Source: an uncultured Actinomycetes bacterium (GTDB lineage: Bacteria; Actinomycetota; Actinomycetes; Mycobacteriales; Nakamurellaceae). Taken from it: a DNA stretch of 64,000 nucleotides. Below are positions 51,501-59,955 of the stretch, one piece after another. A program made the position numbers and the translations under genes. Where the stretch lies: contig CALANS010000067.1 in assembly GCA_937926105.1 (NCBI GenBank), positions 50,244 through 114,243 on the forward strand, given 5' to 3'. Within the stretch, counting starts at the first letter, position 1. Every line of letters begins with the position of its first letter. The notes under the pieces were generated by a model that searched no databases, had not been told where the DNA came from, and saw only the letters and a program-made list of their open reading frames with translations.

Positions 51501-54193
51501 GCTACAAGAACCTGCAGGTCGCCTCCAACATCCCGGGCGCCAGCAACGAGGGCAGCCAACGGGCCAGCGACCTGGACATGAAGCTGCACTACCTGCGCGA
51601 ACGCCACGGCCACCGGGTCGCCACCTTCGCGACCGCCACCCCGATCGCCAACTCGGTGTCCGAGGCCTACGTCATGCAGCGCTACCTACGCCCCGACGTC
51701 CTCGACGCCGCAGGCCTGACCGACTTCGACGTCTGGGCCGCCACCTTCGGCGAAGTCACCACCGACCTGGAGCTCACCCCGGACGGCGGCGGCTACAAGA
51801 TGAAGTCGCGCTTCGCCAAGTTCAGAAACGTCCCGGAATTGTTGAGGATGTGGCACCTGAGCGCGGACATCAAGACCGCCGAGGACCTCAAGCTCCCGAC
51901 CCCGGCCATCGCCGGCGGCGCGCCCGAAACCATCGTTGTCCCGGCCAGCCGTCAGCTCACCGCGTTCATGGCCGACCTGTCCGCCCGCGCCGACAAGGTG
52001 CAGTCCAAGGCCGTCGACCCGCGCGAGGACAACATTCTGCGCGTGGCCAGCCACGGCCGCTTGGCCGCGCTCGACCTGCGCCTGCTCCCTGACGAGTTCT
52101 ACGCCGCACTGCCTGCCCCCGACCCGGGCGAGCGCACCAAGCTCGACGTCGCCGCCGACCGCATCGCAGCCATCCATCACGAACACGCCGCCCGGACATA
52201 CCCCAACCACCCGACCGCGGGCGCGCTGCAACTCGTGTTCTGCGACCTCGGCACCCCGGGCGGGGCGGGGTGGAACGCCTACAGCGAGCTGCGGCAGCTG
52301 CTGGTCGAGCGCGGCGTGCCCGCCGAGTCGGTGCGGTTCATGCACGAGGCCCGCAACGACCGCGAGAAGGGCGAGCTGTTCGCCTCCGCCCGCACCGGCC
52401 GCATCAGCGTGCTGATCGGCTCGACCGAGAAGATGGGCGTCGGCACCAACGTGCAAGCCCGCGCCGTGGCCCTGCACCACCTCGAGTGCCCCTGGCGGCC
52501 CGCCGACCTCGCCCAACGCGACGGCCGCGCGATCCGCCAAGGCAACCTCAACGACGAGGTCGCCCTCTACCGCTATGTGACCGAGTCCAGCTTCGACGGC
52601 TACACCTGGCAGACCGTCGAGCGGAAGGCCAAGTTCATCGCCCAGGTCATGCGCGGGCGATTGGATGTCCGCGAGATCGAGGACGTCGGCGACGTCGCCC
52701 TGTCCTACGCCGAAGTGAAGGCCCTCGCCTGCGGTGACCCGCGCATCCTGGAGAAGGCCCGTGTCGACTCCGAGACGACACGCCTCGAACGGCTGCAACG
52801 AGCCTGGACCCGCACCCAGCGCGCTCTCGGCGCGACCATCGACGGCGCCGACCGGCGCCTGCCCGCCCTGCACGCCGACCTGCAACGTCTGGACGATGCG
52901 GTCACTCGCGTCCGGCCCACCCGCGGCGACGACTTCCACATGACCATCCAAGGCGCGGGGGTGCGCTCGCGCGCCGACGCCGCCATCGCCTTGCGCACCG
53001 TGCTGGCCAAGATCGACCCCAGCTATGCCGACACCGAGCCACGACCCGTCGCCCAGATCGGTGGTTTCGAAGTTCTCGCCGCCGGCCGGCGGCTCCTGCA
53101 GCCGCACCTGCGACTCGAACTGGCCGGCGTCCCCCGAAGCGGCCTCGACATCGGCCTCGACGAGCTGCGGACCGACCGTCCGCTGGGCATCATCACCCGC
53201 CTGGAGAACCGCGTCGCCGGGCTCGCCACGGTGCGCGCGGAGGTCAGCCACGAGATCGACCGAGCCAGCACCGAACGGGCCCGCGCAGCCGCCGAGCTCG
53301 GCCAACCGTTCCCCCACACTCAAGCGCTCGAAGCCGCCCGGCACCGCGGCGCCGAACTCGAGGCAGAACTCGCCGCCGACGCCACCCGCACCGAGCCCGC
53401 CAGCCCCCAGCAGCAGCCCGATGCCCCGCCAGGTCCGCCCTCCGAGAACGACCCCAACCACTCGCTGCAGCGAAACAGCTCGGCGTCGGTCCCTGGTGCG
53501 CCCGCTGAGTCTGCACCTGCGCAGGCCGCCGGCCCGCGCTCCCTCCTCGACAACGCACCACCAGGCGGATGGACCGCCGCCGACCGAGTAGTGACGAGCG
53601 CAGCGCCGGACACCAGCCAGTGGACATCGGTGCAGCGACACCCAGTCGGCACCGCCCTGGCCGTCCACGCGATCGGAGCCGACGGACCCGGCCGCCAGCT
53701 CGGCCGCGGCACCGTGGTCGGGCATCCCGGGCCAGACCAGGTCGTCGTGGAGTCACCCTTCGGGACGCGCCGCGCCGCGCCGATCAGCCACGTCCGGCCG
53801 ATCGACCCCAGCGAGCTGGCCACGTTCGGCCGGCCGCCGCAGGCGGCCCCCGCAGAGCCGCCGCAGGCAGCGCCCGAGACCTGGTTCTCCCTTGCTCACG
53901 CCATCGACCCGGCCATCACCGATGACCCCAGCTGGCCCGCCCTCGCCCACGCCCTGCAGCGCGCCGAGACCGCCGGATACCCCGCACGAGACCAGCTGGC
54001 GGCGCTGGCCGCCGAGGTCCTGCCCGACGAGAGCCCGGCGCGGGCCCTGCACTACCGGCTCGTCGACGCCACCGAAGTCGCCGCCGCGGTCGAACCCGCG
54101 CCCCGTGAACACAGCACCGCAACGCCCATGAACGCCGACGCGCATCCGCTTCCCGGTACCACACCTCGCCAGTCCCCCGGCCCAGCCCGGTAA
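48551..54193 (+). CDS. giant DNA methyltransferase-helicase fusion
   Basis: About 1880 residues. The methyltransferase part has SAM motif I (VLEPGCGAGNFLGL, near residue 130) and NVPFG (near 193), an amino-methyltransferase catalytic motif. The helicase part has AHEVGAGKTLEM (near 820), DEAH (near 980), ATATPIANS and QRDGRAIRQG (near 1322), as in SNF2-type helicases. A long Pro/Ala-rich C-terminus follows. Architecture recalls phage/plasmid anti-restriction proteins such as P1 DarB. The start is uncertain: the frame is open to 47984, but a CTG at 48551 fits the local NTGA overlap style. Confidence 0.85.
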   Translation: MSDPSPAAARFRPRAQDDLAPSGSKAKVSANLAALRTLRALADEGRPATGEEQQTLARWSGWGATPTVFDPGKDEFADERGALQQLLSPQEFQAAARTTLNAHYTDAALASAMWDVLETHGFDDTAGRVLEPGCGAGNFLGLAPESARELVGVELDPTTAAIAAALYPHASIRRESFADTRLPANSFDLTIGNVPFGQNALHDKVHNAGGHSMHNHFIIKSLALTRPGGVVAVLTSHWTMDSTNPAARREIACLADLVTAVRLPGSAHQRAAGTQVVTDLLVLRRRSTDEIPSPANEDWELVERIGGDEDRAVNVNRYFRQHPEQVIGEIGTRSGQFGPELAVRHGGDTPDAFRSTLDAALDRFSTEHGPVFAAIEVPDAAAPIMRPDAPVGAIEGHLEATENGRFSVVRDGQLQEHPVPATQAKELRALLALRDVEVALLAAEAATTDDTPHIAELRGDLNRRYDAYAASCGPLNRVKTRRTGKVDPDTGEERLARIRPPQGGFRGDPHSPAVYALENYDPATGTASKSAIFTERVVAPRPQRLGADTAEDAVAICLDTHGEVRLPDAARLLGVEETAARTELGRLVFNDPTEPDRLIPAAEYLSGNVRIKLTEARAAAERDGDTRWADNIDALTEVQPTDLTPAEITVRLGANWIGADVVAEFLRETLDDPSIKVENPGGSTWSVKGSHHSVLATTTFGTGRASAVSLAQSLLEQRVIKIYDELDDGRRIPNLTETVAAQEKAAELNERFADWVWDDPERATRLARLYNDTFNAIVLRSYDGQQRQFPGLAVTIELRPHQVAAVVRMLSEPSVLLAHEVGAGKTLEMVVGCMELRRLGMARKPAVVVPNHMLEQFSREWLQAYPQAKVLAAGTEDLTRDRRRLFVARAATGDWDAVILSRSAFQRLALTPEHQQGYYDQQLETLRTRLDNSRAGGGLTTKRLEGTLQRAEERLKNLTDLDRDPAVSFESTGIDYLAIDEAHGYKNLQVASNIPGASNEGSQRASDLDMKLHYLRERHGHRVATFATATPIANSVSEAYVMQRYLRPDVLDAAGLTDFDVWAATFGEVTTDLELTPDGGGYKMKSRFAKFRNVPELLRMWHLSADIKTAEDLKLPTPAIAGGAPETIVVPASRQLTAFMADLSARADKVQSKAVDPREDNILRVASHGRLAALDLRLLPDEFYAALPAPDPGERTKLDVAADRIAAIHHEHAARTYPNHPTAGALQLVFCDLGTPGGAGWNAYSELRQLLVERGVPAESVRFMHEARNDREKGELFASARTGRISVLIGSTEKMGVGTNVQARAVALHHLECPWRPADLAQRDGRAIRQGNLNDEVALYRYVTESSFDGYTWQTVERKAKFIAQVMRGRLDVREIEDVGDVALSYAEVKALACGDPRILEKARVDSETTRLERLQRAWTRTQRALGATIDGADRRLPALHADLQRLDDAVTRVRPTRGDDFHMTIQGAGVRSRADAAIALRTVLAKIDPSYADTEPRPVAQIGGFEVLAAGRRLLQPHLRLELAGVPRSGLDIGLDELRTDRPLGIITRLENRVAGLATVRAEVSHEIDRASTERARAAAELGQPFPHTQALEAARHRGAELEAELAADATRTEPASPQQQPDAPPGPPSENDPNHSLQRNSSASVPGAPAESAPAQAAGPRSLLDNAPPGGWTAADRVVTSAAPDTSQWTSVQRHPVGTALAVHAIGADGPGRQLGRGTVVGHPGPDQVVVESPFGTRRAAPISHVRPIDPSELATFGRPPQAAPAEPPQAAPETWFSLAHAIDPAITDDPSWPALAHALQRAETAGYPARDQLAALAAEVLPDESPARALHYRLVDATEVAAAVEPAPREHSTATPMNADAHPLPGTTPRQSPGPAR

Positions 54194-54365
54194 CTAACAC
54201 CAACGTGTTTTGCACCGCCGGCTCCCCGCCCTTGTTAGTCAACCTCAAACCGCGCACCGACGAGGAGCTGGGAGCAACGCGAGTGGTCCGATCGACCTCC
54301 GCCCGCGACCGACGCGAGGACCCAATACGTCCACCTACAGGGCAGCAAATCCGGGAAAAAGAAGG

Positions 54366-54398
54366 TTATACATCCTCTAGGCACTAGAGGATGTATAA
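54366..54398. promoter_or_regulatory. perfect 15-bp inverted repeat operator
   Basis: TTATACATCCTCTAG (54366-54380) and CTAGAGGATGTATAA (54384-54398) are perfect arms around GCA. The CCTCTAG core is shared with 19267-19273 and 47859-47865. It lies 15 bp before the next gene's ATG and should control the following operon. Confidence 0.75.
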
Positions 54399-54412
54399 GG
54401 TACGATGGAGCC

Positions 54413-54679
54413 ATGAGCGGAACGCAGGAGGCGGTAGCCATGGCAACAGCGCAGTGCCCCTACAAGGTGGGGCAGAAAGTGGAGTTGATCAGCCGGGACG
54501 GGCGCGAGGACGCGCGCGTGTTGGCCATCCACCACAACAGTCGAGGCGTCGAGATCGTCGTGCGGACCATCGACCACGTCGACGCGCCCGGACGCAACGT
54601 GAACGTCTTCACGACCTCGGGCCGGTCCAGCTGGCTCGCGCCGATCAGTGCCCCGGCGAGCGCGGGGGTCGCGTCATGA
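54413..54679 (+). CDS. small KOW-like hypothetical protein
   Basis: 88 residues. CPYKVGQKVELISRDGREDA and RVLAIHHNSRGVEIVVRTID look like a small beta-barrel. First gene after the operator; ATGA overlap with the next gene. No family recognised. Confidence 0.6.
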   Translation: MSGTQEAVAMATAQCPYKVGQKVELISRDGREDARVLAIHHNSRGVEIVVRTIDHVDAPGRNVNVFTTSGRSSWLAPISAPASAGVAS

Positions 54680-55698
54680 CCGGGCGGCTGCGGATCACCG
54701 GCCCGGCCGACCTCATCGAGGCGGTGCCCTACCTGATCGGTTTCGCCCCGACCGAGTCCACGGTCATCGTCGGGATCACCGGCAACCAGGTCGTCGTCGC
54801 TGCCCGCGTGGACCTCGACGACGGCGAGAGCGCGGCCGCCGACGTGCTGCGGCAACTGCTCGCCCAGACCGAGCGCGCGGTCATGATCGTCTACACCGAA
54901 CAGCCCACCCCGCAGTGGGTCCAGCAGCCCACCCACCTGCTCAGCGAGGCGCTACTGGTCACCGGCGGACGCTGGTACTCGATGCTCTGCACCGACCCGA
55001 CCTGCTGCCCGCCGGACGGTCGGCCGCTGCCCACGACGCCCGGCACCGTCAGCGCCACCGCGGTCAGCCTCGGCATAGCCCCGGCCCCGACCCGCCAGGC
55101 CATCACCGCCAGCCTCGCCCCGGCCCCGGCTATCGACGAGGACACCCGCCGCGCGCACGCGCTCACCCCGATCCCTGCGCGCGACCAGGCATGGCTCGCA
55201 CTGGACGAGCTGGCCAGCGACAACGCCGCCCTGACGAGCAAGGCAGCCGAGTACCTGCACACGGCCCGGCACTGCCCCCAGGACGAGCGCGCGGCCGCAC
55301 CGTGGTTCCTCTACGCGTGGGCGCAGTGGCGTCTCGGCGACGGCGCCCGGGCGAGCATCGCCCTGGACTACCTCGACGCCGCCGCGCCGAACTACAGCGC
55401 CGCCGACCTGCTGCGCTACGCCATGCAGGCAGCGGTCAACCCGCGCACAGCGCCCAGCCTGGCTGACCTTCACCAGGACCGGGACCAGCTGCGCGAGTCG
55501 GTCGCCGAGGCGCTCGACGTCGCCCACCTGCCCTGGACCCGCGACGAGGACAGCTACACCGTCGCCGGATGCAGCGTCGGCCTCAACTACGCCACCGGCC
55601 GACCCGAGGTCTGGCAGGTCGAGGCCGACGCCGACGTCGACCGTGTCGCCGAAGCGCTGGCCGGCGTCCAGGTCTCGCCCCGTGGGAGCGCGTCATGA
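54676..55698 (+). CDS. DUF4192 family protein
   Basis: 340 residues. ADLIEAVPYLIGFAPTESTV, RVDLDDGESA and ADLLRYAMQAAVNPRTAP are hallmarks of DUF4192, a family restricted largely to actinobacteria and frequent on plasmids. Function unknown. Coupled on both sides. Confidence 0.82.
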   Translation: MTGRLRITGPADLIEAVPYLIGFAPTESTVIVGITGNQVVVAARVDLDDGESAAADVLRQLLAQTERAVMIVYTEQPTPQWVQQPTHLLSEALLVTGGRWYSMLCTDPTCCPPDGRPLPTTPGTVSATAVSLGIAPAPTRQAITASLAPAPAIDEDTRRAHALTPIPARDQAWLALDELASDNAALTSKAAEYLHTARHCPQDERAAAPWFLYAWAQWRLGDGARASIALDYLDAAAPNYSAADLLRYAMQAAVNPRTAPSLADLHQDRDQLRESVAEALDVAHLPWTRDEDSYTVAGCSVGLNYATGRPEVWQVEADADVDRVAEALAGVQVSPRGSAS

Positions 55699-56042
55699 CC
55701 GCCCTCGCGCCTACCGCGCACTGGAGCCCGGCCAGCGCCGACACCGGCTGGCAGGCCACAGCCACCCATCGTGACGCGATCACGGCCGCCGCCGCCCGCA
55801 TGACCTGGACCGACCAGCCACACCGACTCCCGCACCTGCAGCGGCCGCCCGTCCGCGTGCTCACCGTCGCGATCTTCTTCGGCCGCCTCGACCAGCTGCA
55901 CGCCGCAGCCGTCGAGCACGTCGAGATCGACGGGCAGGACCGCACCCTCGTCGGCCTGGCCGACGACCGCAACCGGTACTACCTGCTCGACCTCGACGAC
56001 GTCGCGGTCTACGTCCTGCATGAAGGCAGGGATGCCCGATGA
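55695..56042 (+). CDS. hypothetical protein
   Basis: 115 residues, His/Arg-rich first half, then beta-rich VRVLTVAIFFGRLDQLHAAA and YYLLDLDDVAVYVLHEG. ATGA overlaps on both sides. No family recognised. Confidence 0.55.
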   Translation: MTALAPTAHWSPASADTGWQATATHRDAITAAAARMTWTDQPHRLPHLQRPPVRVLTVAIFFGRLDQLHAAAVEHVEIDGQDRTLVGLADDRNRYYLLDLDDVAVYVLHEGRDAR

Positions 56043-56548
56043 ACGACCAGAAGCCGGCCACCACGCCGCCGCCCTGCCCCGCCTGCCGCGCGCCCCGCAC
56101 CTGGGACCTCGACCCCGCCGACACCGAGGCCGAGTGGTTCGCCTGGTGCGAGACCTGCGCCGAAGGCGAGTTCCCCAGCCAGATGCACCCGGTCCAGACC
56201 GAGCCCGAAATCAGCGAGCCGCACGCACGCACGATCGTGTTCACCTGGCAGCTCGGCGAGGTCGACGAGCACGGCCGCACCGGCACCGCGATCGGCGAAC
56301 TCGTCGTCAGCCATCGGCCCGACGCCAAGTCGTTCACCGCCAGCCTGCGCGCCGGGGTCCGCCTGCCCCACGCGGGCACCAGTTACCGCTACCAGCTCGG
56401 CCAGCCCGGCTGGCACCTCAGCCAACCCATCGCCCGCTACTCACGGCCGCGCCTGCTCGCCTACGCCGCCCGCGCGCTCGCCGCGCTGCGCGAGGTGGAC
56501 CCGGCCGAGATCGCCGCCGTCTTCCACCGCCCCGGAGCATCCGCATGA
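56039..56548 (+). CDS. hypothetical protein with CxxC pairs
   Basis: 169 residues. CPACRAPRTW and CETCAEG form a likely N-terminal zinc ribbon; the rest is a beta-rich domain (TIVFTWQLGEVDEHG). Overlaps the next gene by four bases. Probably a DNA-linked accessory protein by context. Confidence 0.6.
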   Translation: MNDQKPATTPPPCPACRAPRTWDLDPADTEAEWFAWCETCAEGEFPSQMHPVQTEPEISEPHARTIVFTWQLGEVDEHGRTGTAIGELVVSHRPDAKSFTASLRAGVRLPHAGTSYRYQLGQPGWHLSQPIARYSRPRLLAYAARALAALREVDPAEIAAVFHRPGASA

Positions 56549-58527
56549 GCACCCTGCACGCACCTGACCTGTCCGCCGAGCAGCTCGCCGAGATCGAGGC
56601 CGCCCTGGCCGCCGTGACCAGCAACTGGCGGCCCAGCGGGGCACCGACTGGCATCACCTACACCGACATCTTCTGCGGCTACGGCGGCAGCTCGATCGGG
56701 CTGGAGAACGCCGGCCTGCAGCTGCAACTGGCCGCTAACCACTGGCCGCTCGCGATCGAGACCCACGCCGCCAACTTCCCCGGCGCGGACCACCTCATCG
56801 CCGACGTGTCCAACTACGACATGCGTCGCCTGCCCGACAGCGACGTGCTGTGGGCATCGCCGATCTGCACCGAGCTGTCCCCCGCCGGCGGCCGCCGCCG
56901 CAAGTACTCCGCCCAGCTGTCGCTGTTGGAGCCTGCCGGGCACGTGCCGACCGCCGCGCTGGACCGCACCCGCGCGACCTTCTGGGACGTCGTGCGCGCC
57001 ACTGAGGTGCACCGCTACAAGGTGATCCTCATCGAGAACGTCGTCGAGGCCGCGTCCTGGGAGCTGTTCGACATCTGGTGCTCGGCGATGGACGCGCTGG
57101 GCTACCAGCACCAGTTCATCTCCGTCAGCTCCGCCCATGTCGGCGACGAGACCAACCCGCACGCCCCGCAGTGGCGCGACCGGCTCTACGTCATGTTCGT
57201 CAAGGTCGGGATCCCGATGCCCGACGTGCGCCCGCGCCCGCTGGCCTGGTGCTCCAACTGCGACGAGATCAACCACGCCGTGCAGTCGTGGAAGAAGCCG
57301 GGCGGGCGGCGCATCGGCAAGTACCGCGCCCAGTACGTCTACCGCTGCCCCAACCAGGCCTGCCGGTTCAGCATCGTCGAGCCGTTCGTGCGGCCCGCGT
57401 CCGACGCGATCGACTGGACCGACCTCGGCGAGCGCATCGGCGACCGCAGCAAGCCGCTGGCGGATGCGACCATGCGTCGCATCCGGGCTGGGATCGACCA
57501 GTTCGCCGTCCCCACCGTCATCTCCACCAACCACGACGACGGCGACCGGCGCAGCTACCCCGCCCACGCCGCGCCGATGCCCACCCGCTCCACCAAGATC
57601 GGCGACGGCGTCGCCTGCCCGCCGTTTCTGCTCGACCGCTACCAGTACGGCAACACCGCCGATCACCGGTTCGTCCACGACGCGTCCAGCTCGCCGATGA
57701 CCACTGTCACCGCCAATGGCCGCAGCGTCCGCACCCTGGTCACTCCGCCCTTCCTGCTCGACCGCCGCGACGGCAACGGCGATGACGGACGGCGCGTCAG
57801 CGACCCGAACAGCACGCCGTTCGGCACCATCACCGCCCAGGGGCACTCGAACCGCTGCATCGTCGCGCCGCCGCTCGTTGTCCCGGCCGGTGGCACGTGG
57901 AACGACGACGCCACCACCGTCGAGGACCCGATGCGCACCCGGCTGACCCGCGACACCGAGGGGCTGTTCACGCCGCAGCCGTGGATCACCGTGCTGCGCA
58001 ACCACGCCGACGCGGCCAGCATCAGCGACCCGCTGGCCACCGTGGCCACCGGCAGCGGGCTTGGTGGTGGGCATCAGGCGCTCACCGTTCCGCCCGGCGG
58101 CGACGAGGACGCCCTGGTCGAGGGTGCGTTCATCCAGAAGCACCACGGAAGCCTGTCCTACAAGGCGATCGAGCACATGACCAAGAGCGTCGCCGACCCG
58201 ATGCCCGGCGTGGTCGCCCGCCCGAACCTGTCGCTGGTCATCCCCTATCGCAAGGGCCGCGCCAAGCCGACCGGCCAGCCGCTGCACACCGTCGCCACCC
58301 GCGAGTCCGCCGCGCTGCTGTCGGCCGCCGCCGACATCGACATCGACGAGTGCCGGTTCCGGATGCTCAAGCCCCGCGAGCACGGCCGCGCCCAGCGCTT
58401 CCCCGACGACTACACCGTGTTCGGCAACCAGGGCGAGCAGACCATGGGCTTCGGCAACGCCGTCAGCTCCAACGTCGCCCAGTGGCTCGGCGGCATCGTC
58501 GCCTTCCTGCTCGGAGACTGCGCGTGA
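56545..58527 (+). CDS. DNA cytosine-C5 methyltransferase
   Basis: 660 residues. Motif I DIFCGYGGSS (41-50), catalytic Cys108 in SPICTELSP (instead of the usual PPCQ), ENV motif at 164-166, QWRDR at 209-213 and C-terminal motif X GNAVSSNVAQ (637-646). A Cys-rich insert (C236xxC239, C268, C273) and a long variable region with repeated DP..T.TA modules (about 335-590) make up the target-recognition part. QLSLLEP (124-130) resembles a clamp-binding motif. Starts at an ATGA overlap. Confidence 0.88.
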   Translation: MSTLHAPDLSAEQLAEIEAALAAVTSNWRPSGAPTGITYTDIFCGYGGSSIGLENAGLQLQLAANHWPLAIETHAANFPGADHLIADVSNYDMRRLPDSDVLWASPICTELSPAGGRRRKYSAQLSLLEPAGHVPTAALDRTRATFWDVVRATEVHRYKVILIENVVEAASWELFDIWCSAMDALGYQHQFISVSSAHVGDETNPHAPQWRDRLYVMFVKVGIPMPDVRPRPLAWCSNCDEINHAVQSWKKPGGRRIGKYRAQYVYRCPNQACRFSIVEPFVRPASDAIDWTDLGERIGDRSKPLADATMRRIRAGIDQFAVPTVISTNHDDGDRRSYPAHAAPMPTRSTKIGDGVACPPFLLDRYQYGNTADHRFVHDASSSPMTTVTANGRSVRTLVTPPFLLDRRDGNGDDGRRVSDPNSTPFGTITAQGHSNRCIVAPPLVVPAGGTWNDDATTVEDPMRTRLTRDTEGLFTPQPWITVLRNHADAASISDPLATVATGSGLGGGHQALTVPPGGDEDALVEGAFIQKHHGSLSYKAIEHMTKSVADPMPGVVARPNLSLVIPYRKGRAKPTGQPLHTVATRESAALLSAAADIDIDECRFRMLKPREHGRAQRFPDDYTVFGNQGEQTMGFGNAVSSNVAQWLGGIVAFLLGDCA

Positions 58528-58859
58528 CCGGCGACGTCGGCATCGAGCCGTGGGAGCAGTGGGTCGGCAGCCTCACGCGGCCCGTCGAGCGGATGGCGCG
58601 CGGCGCGAAGGTCACCATCCGCAGCGGGGTGCGGTGGATCAGCTACCGCGACGAGCGTGACGGGCAGCCGGTCATCATCGAGATGCCCAGCAACGCGCCC
58701 AGCAAGTCCTGCGACGAGCAGCGTCATGACGAGTGCGGGCATCGACTCGGCGGCGCGCACGAGGGCGGCATCATCCTCAAGCTGTCGCTGCCCGGCTTCC
58801 TGTGGCGTTGCGGGTGCCCGTGTCACAACGACCCGATCCGCGCCGCGCGACTGTTCTGA
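58524..58859 (+). CDS. hypothetical protein with Cys/His cluster
   Basis: 111 residues from a GTG overlapping the methyltransferase stop (GTGA). CDEQRHDECGHRLGGAH and CGCPCHNDP give a Cys/His-rich end. No family recognised. Confidence 0.55.
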   Translation: MTGDVGIEPWEQWVGSLTRPVERMARGAKVTIRSGVRWISYRDERDGQPVIIEMPSNAPSKSCDEQRHDECGHRLGGAHEGGIILKLSLPGFLWRCGCPCHNDPIRAARLF

Positions 58860-59128
58860 TGACCGGCCAGCGCCTGACCTTGATGGACAAGATCGAGCGG
58901 GCCCGCGCGGCCGCCGCCGTGCACGGTCGCGGCTACGCGGTCACCTTCACCGGCCCGGCCGCCGAGGCCCACTGTCGCGGCAGCGTGGACGGCTACGACG
59001 GCCGCCCCAACGCCGCCGACCGCTACGCGACCCTCGACGAGCGCGAGTCCTACCAGTACGGCTACGAGACCTACTACCGGGCGCCGAAGGATCGACGCGG
59101 CTGCCGGTATGAGGAGGCGCTGTTCTGA
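58859..59128 (+). CDS. small hypothetical protein
   Basis: 89 residues, starting in a TGATG overlap and ending in one. Tyr/Arg-rich (YQYGYETYYRAPKDRRG). No family recognised; support is from the run of coupled genes. Confidence 0.55.
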   Translation: MTGQRLTLMDKIERARAAAAVHGRGYAVTFTGPAAEAHCRGSVDGYDGRPNAADRYATLDERESYQYGYETYYRAPKDRRGCRYEEALF

Positions 59129-59955
59129 TGCAGTTCTACCTCGGCACCCACCAGCCCGGCTGGCTCGCCCGCGCCGGTGTCCCGCTGTTCGTCTCGCACC
59201 GGCGGCTGCGCGGCTACACGCGCCTACCCCGCGCACGGGCCAGTTGGGCGCTGGACTCCGGTGGCTTCTCCGAACTGTCGATGTTTGGCGAATGGCAGAC
59301 CGACCCGAGCGAGTACGTGTACTACGTCGACCGCTACGACCGGGAGGTCGGCAACCTGAACTGGGCCGCTCCGCAGGACTGGATGTGCGAGCCGTGGATC
59401 GTGGCCAAGACCGGCCGGTCCGTGCGCGAGCACCAGGAGCGGACCGTCGAGAACTTCGTCCTGCTGGAGCGGCTGTGGGAGGCCCAGCAGCAACTCTGGC
59501 TGCGCCCGTGCGATCGCAACAGCTGCCCGTTCATGCCGGTGCTGCAGGGCTGGGACCTGGCCGACTACTGGACCTGCGTCGACCTCTACGCCCAAGCCGG
59601 CGTCCGGCTGGCCGACTACCCGCTGGTCGGACTCGGCTCGGTGTGCCGCCGCCAGGCCACCGGTGAGATCGAGACGATCGTCCGTTCGCTCGGCGCCGTC
59701 CTGCCGATCCACGGCTTCGGCGTCAAGACCGAGGGCATCGGCCGCTACGCCCGCTGGCTGACCAGCGCCGACTCGATGGCCTGGTCGGTCGCCGGCCGCC
59801 GCGAGCCGGGCTGCTCGGCCGGTCACCGCAGCGAGGCCAACTGCCAGCGCTACGCCCTCGCCTGGCGCGAGCGCGTCATCGACGCCGCTGACCGACCCGG
59901 CGCAGAGCAGCCCGCCCTGTTCGCCACCCAGCGAACCAGCGCGGTGATCGGATGA
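59128..59955 (+). CDS. DpdA-like DNA transglycosylase (TGT fold)
   Basis: 275 residues. SWALDSGGFSELSMFG holds the nucleophile-type Asp43 of TGT-like enzymes; FMPVLQGWDLADY, LVGLGSVCRRQ, IHGFGVKTEGI and SADSMAWS (Asp215) follow in order, and C229, H233 and C239 with a further Cys could bind zinc. This is the pattern of DpdA-type proteins that put 7-deazaguanine bases into DNA. Length is short for classical DpdA. No preQ0 pathway or transporter genes are in the window, so the base would come from host queuosine precursors. QPALF near the C-terminus is clamp-like. Confidence 0.72.
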   Translation: MQFYLGTHQPGWLARAGVPLFVSHRRLRGYTRLPRARASWALDSGGFSELSMFGEWQTDPSEYVYYVDRYDREVGNLNWAAPQDWMCEPWIVAKTGRSVREHQERTVENFVLLERLWEAQQQLWLRPCDRNSCPFMPVLQGWDLADYWTCVDLYAQAGVRLADYPLVGLGSVCRRQATGEIETIVRSLGAVLPIHGFGVKTEGIGRYARWLTSADSMAWSVAGRREPGCSAGHRSEANCQRYALAWRERVIDAADRPGAEQPALFATQRTSAVIG

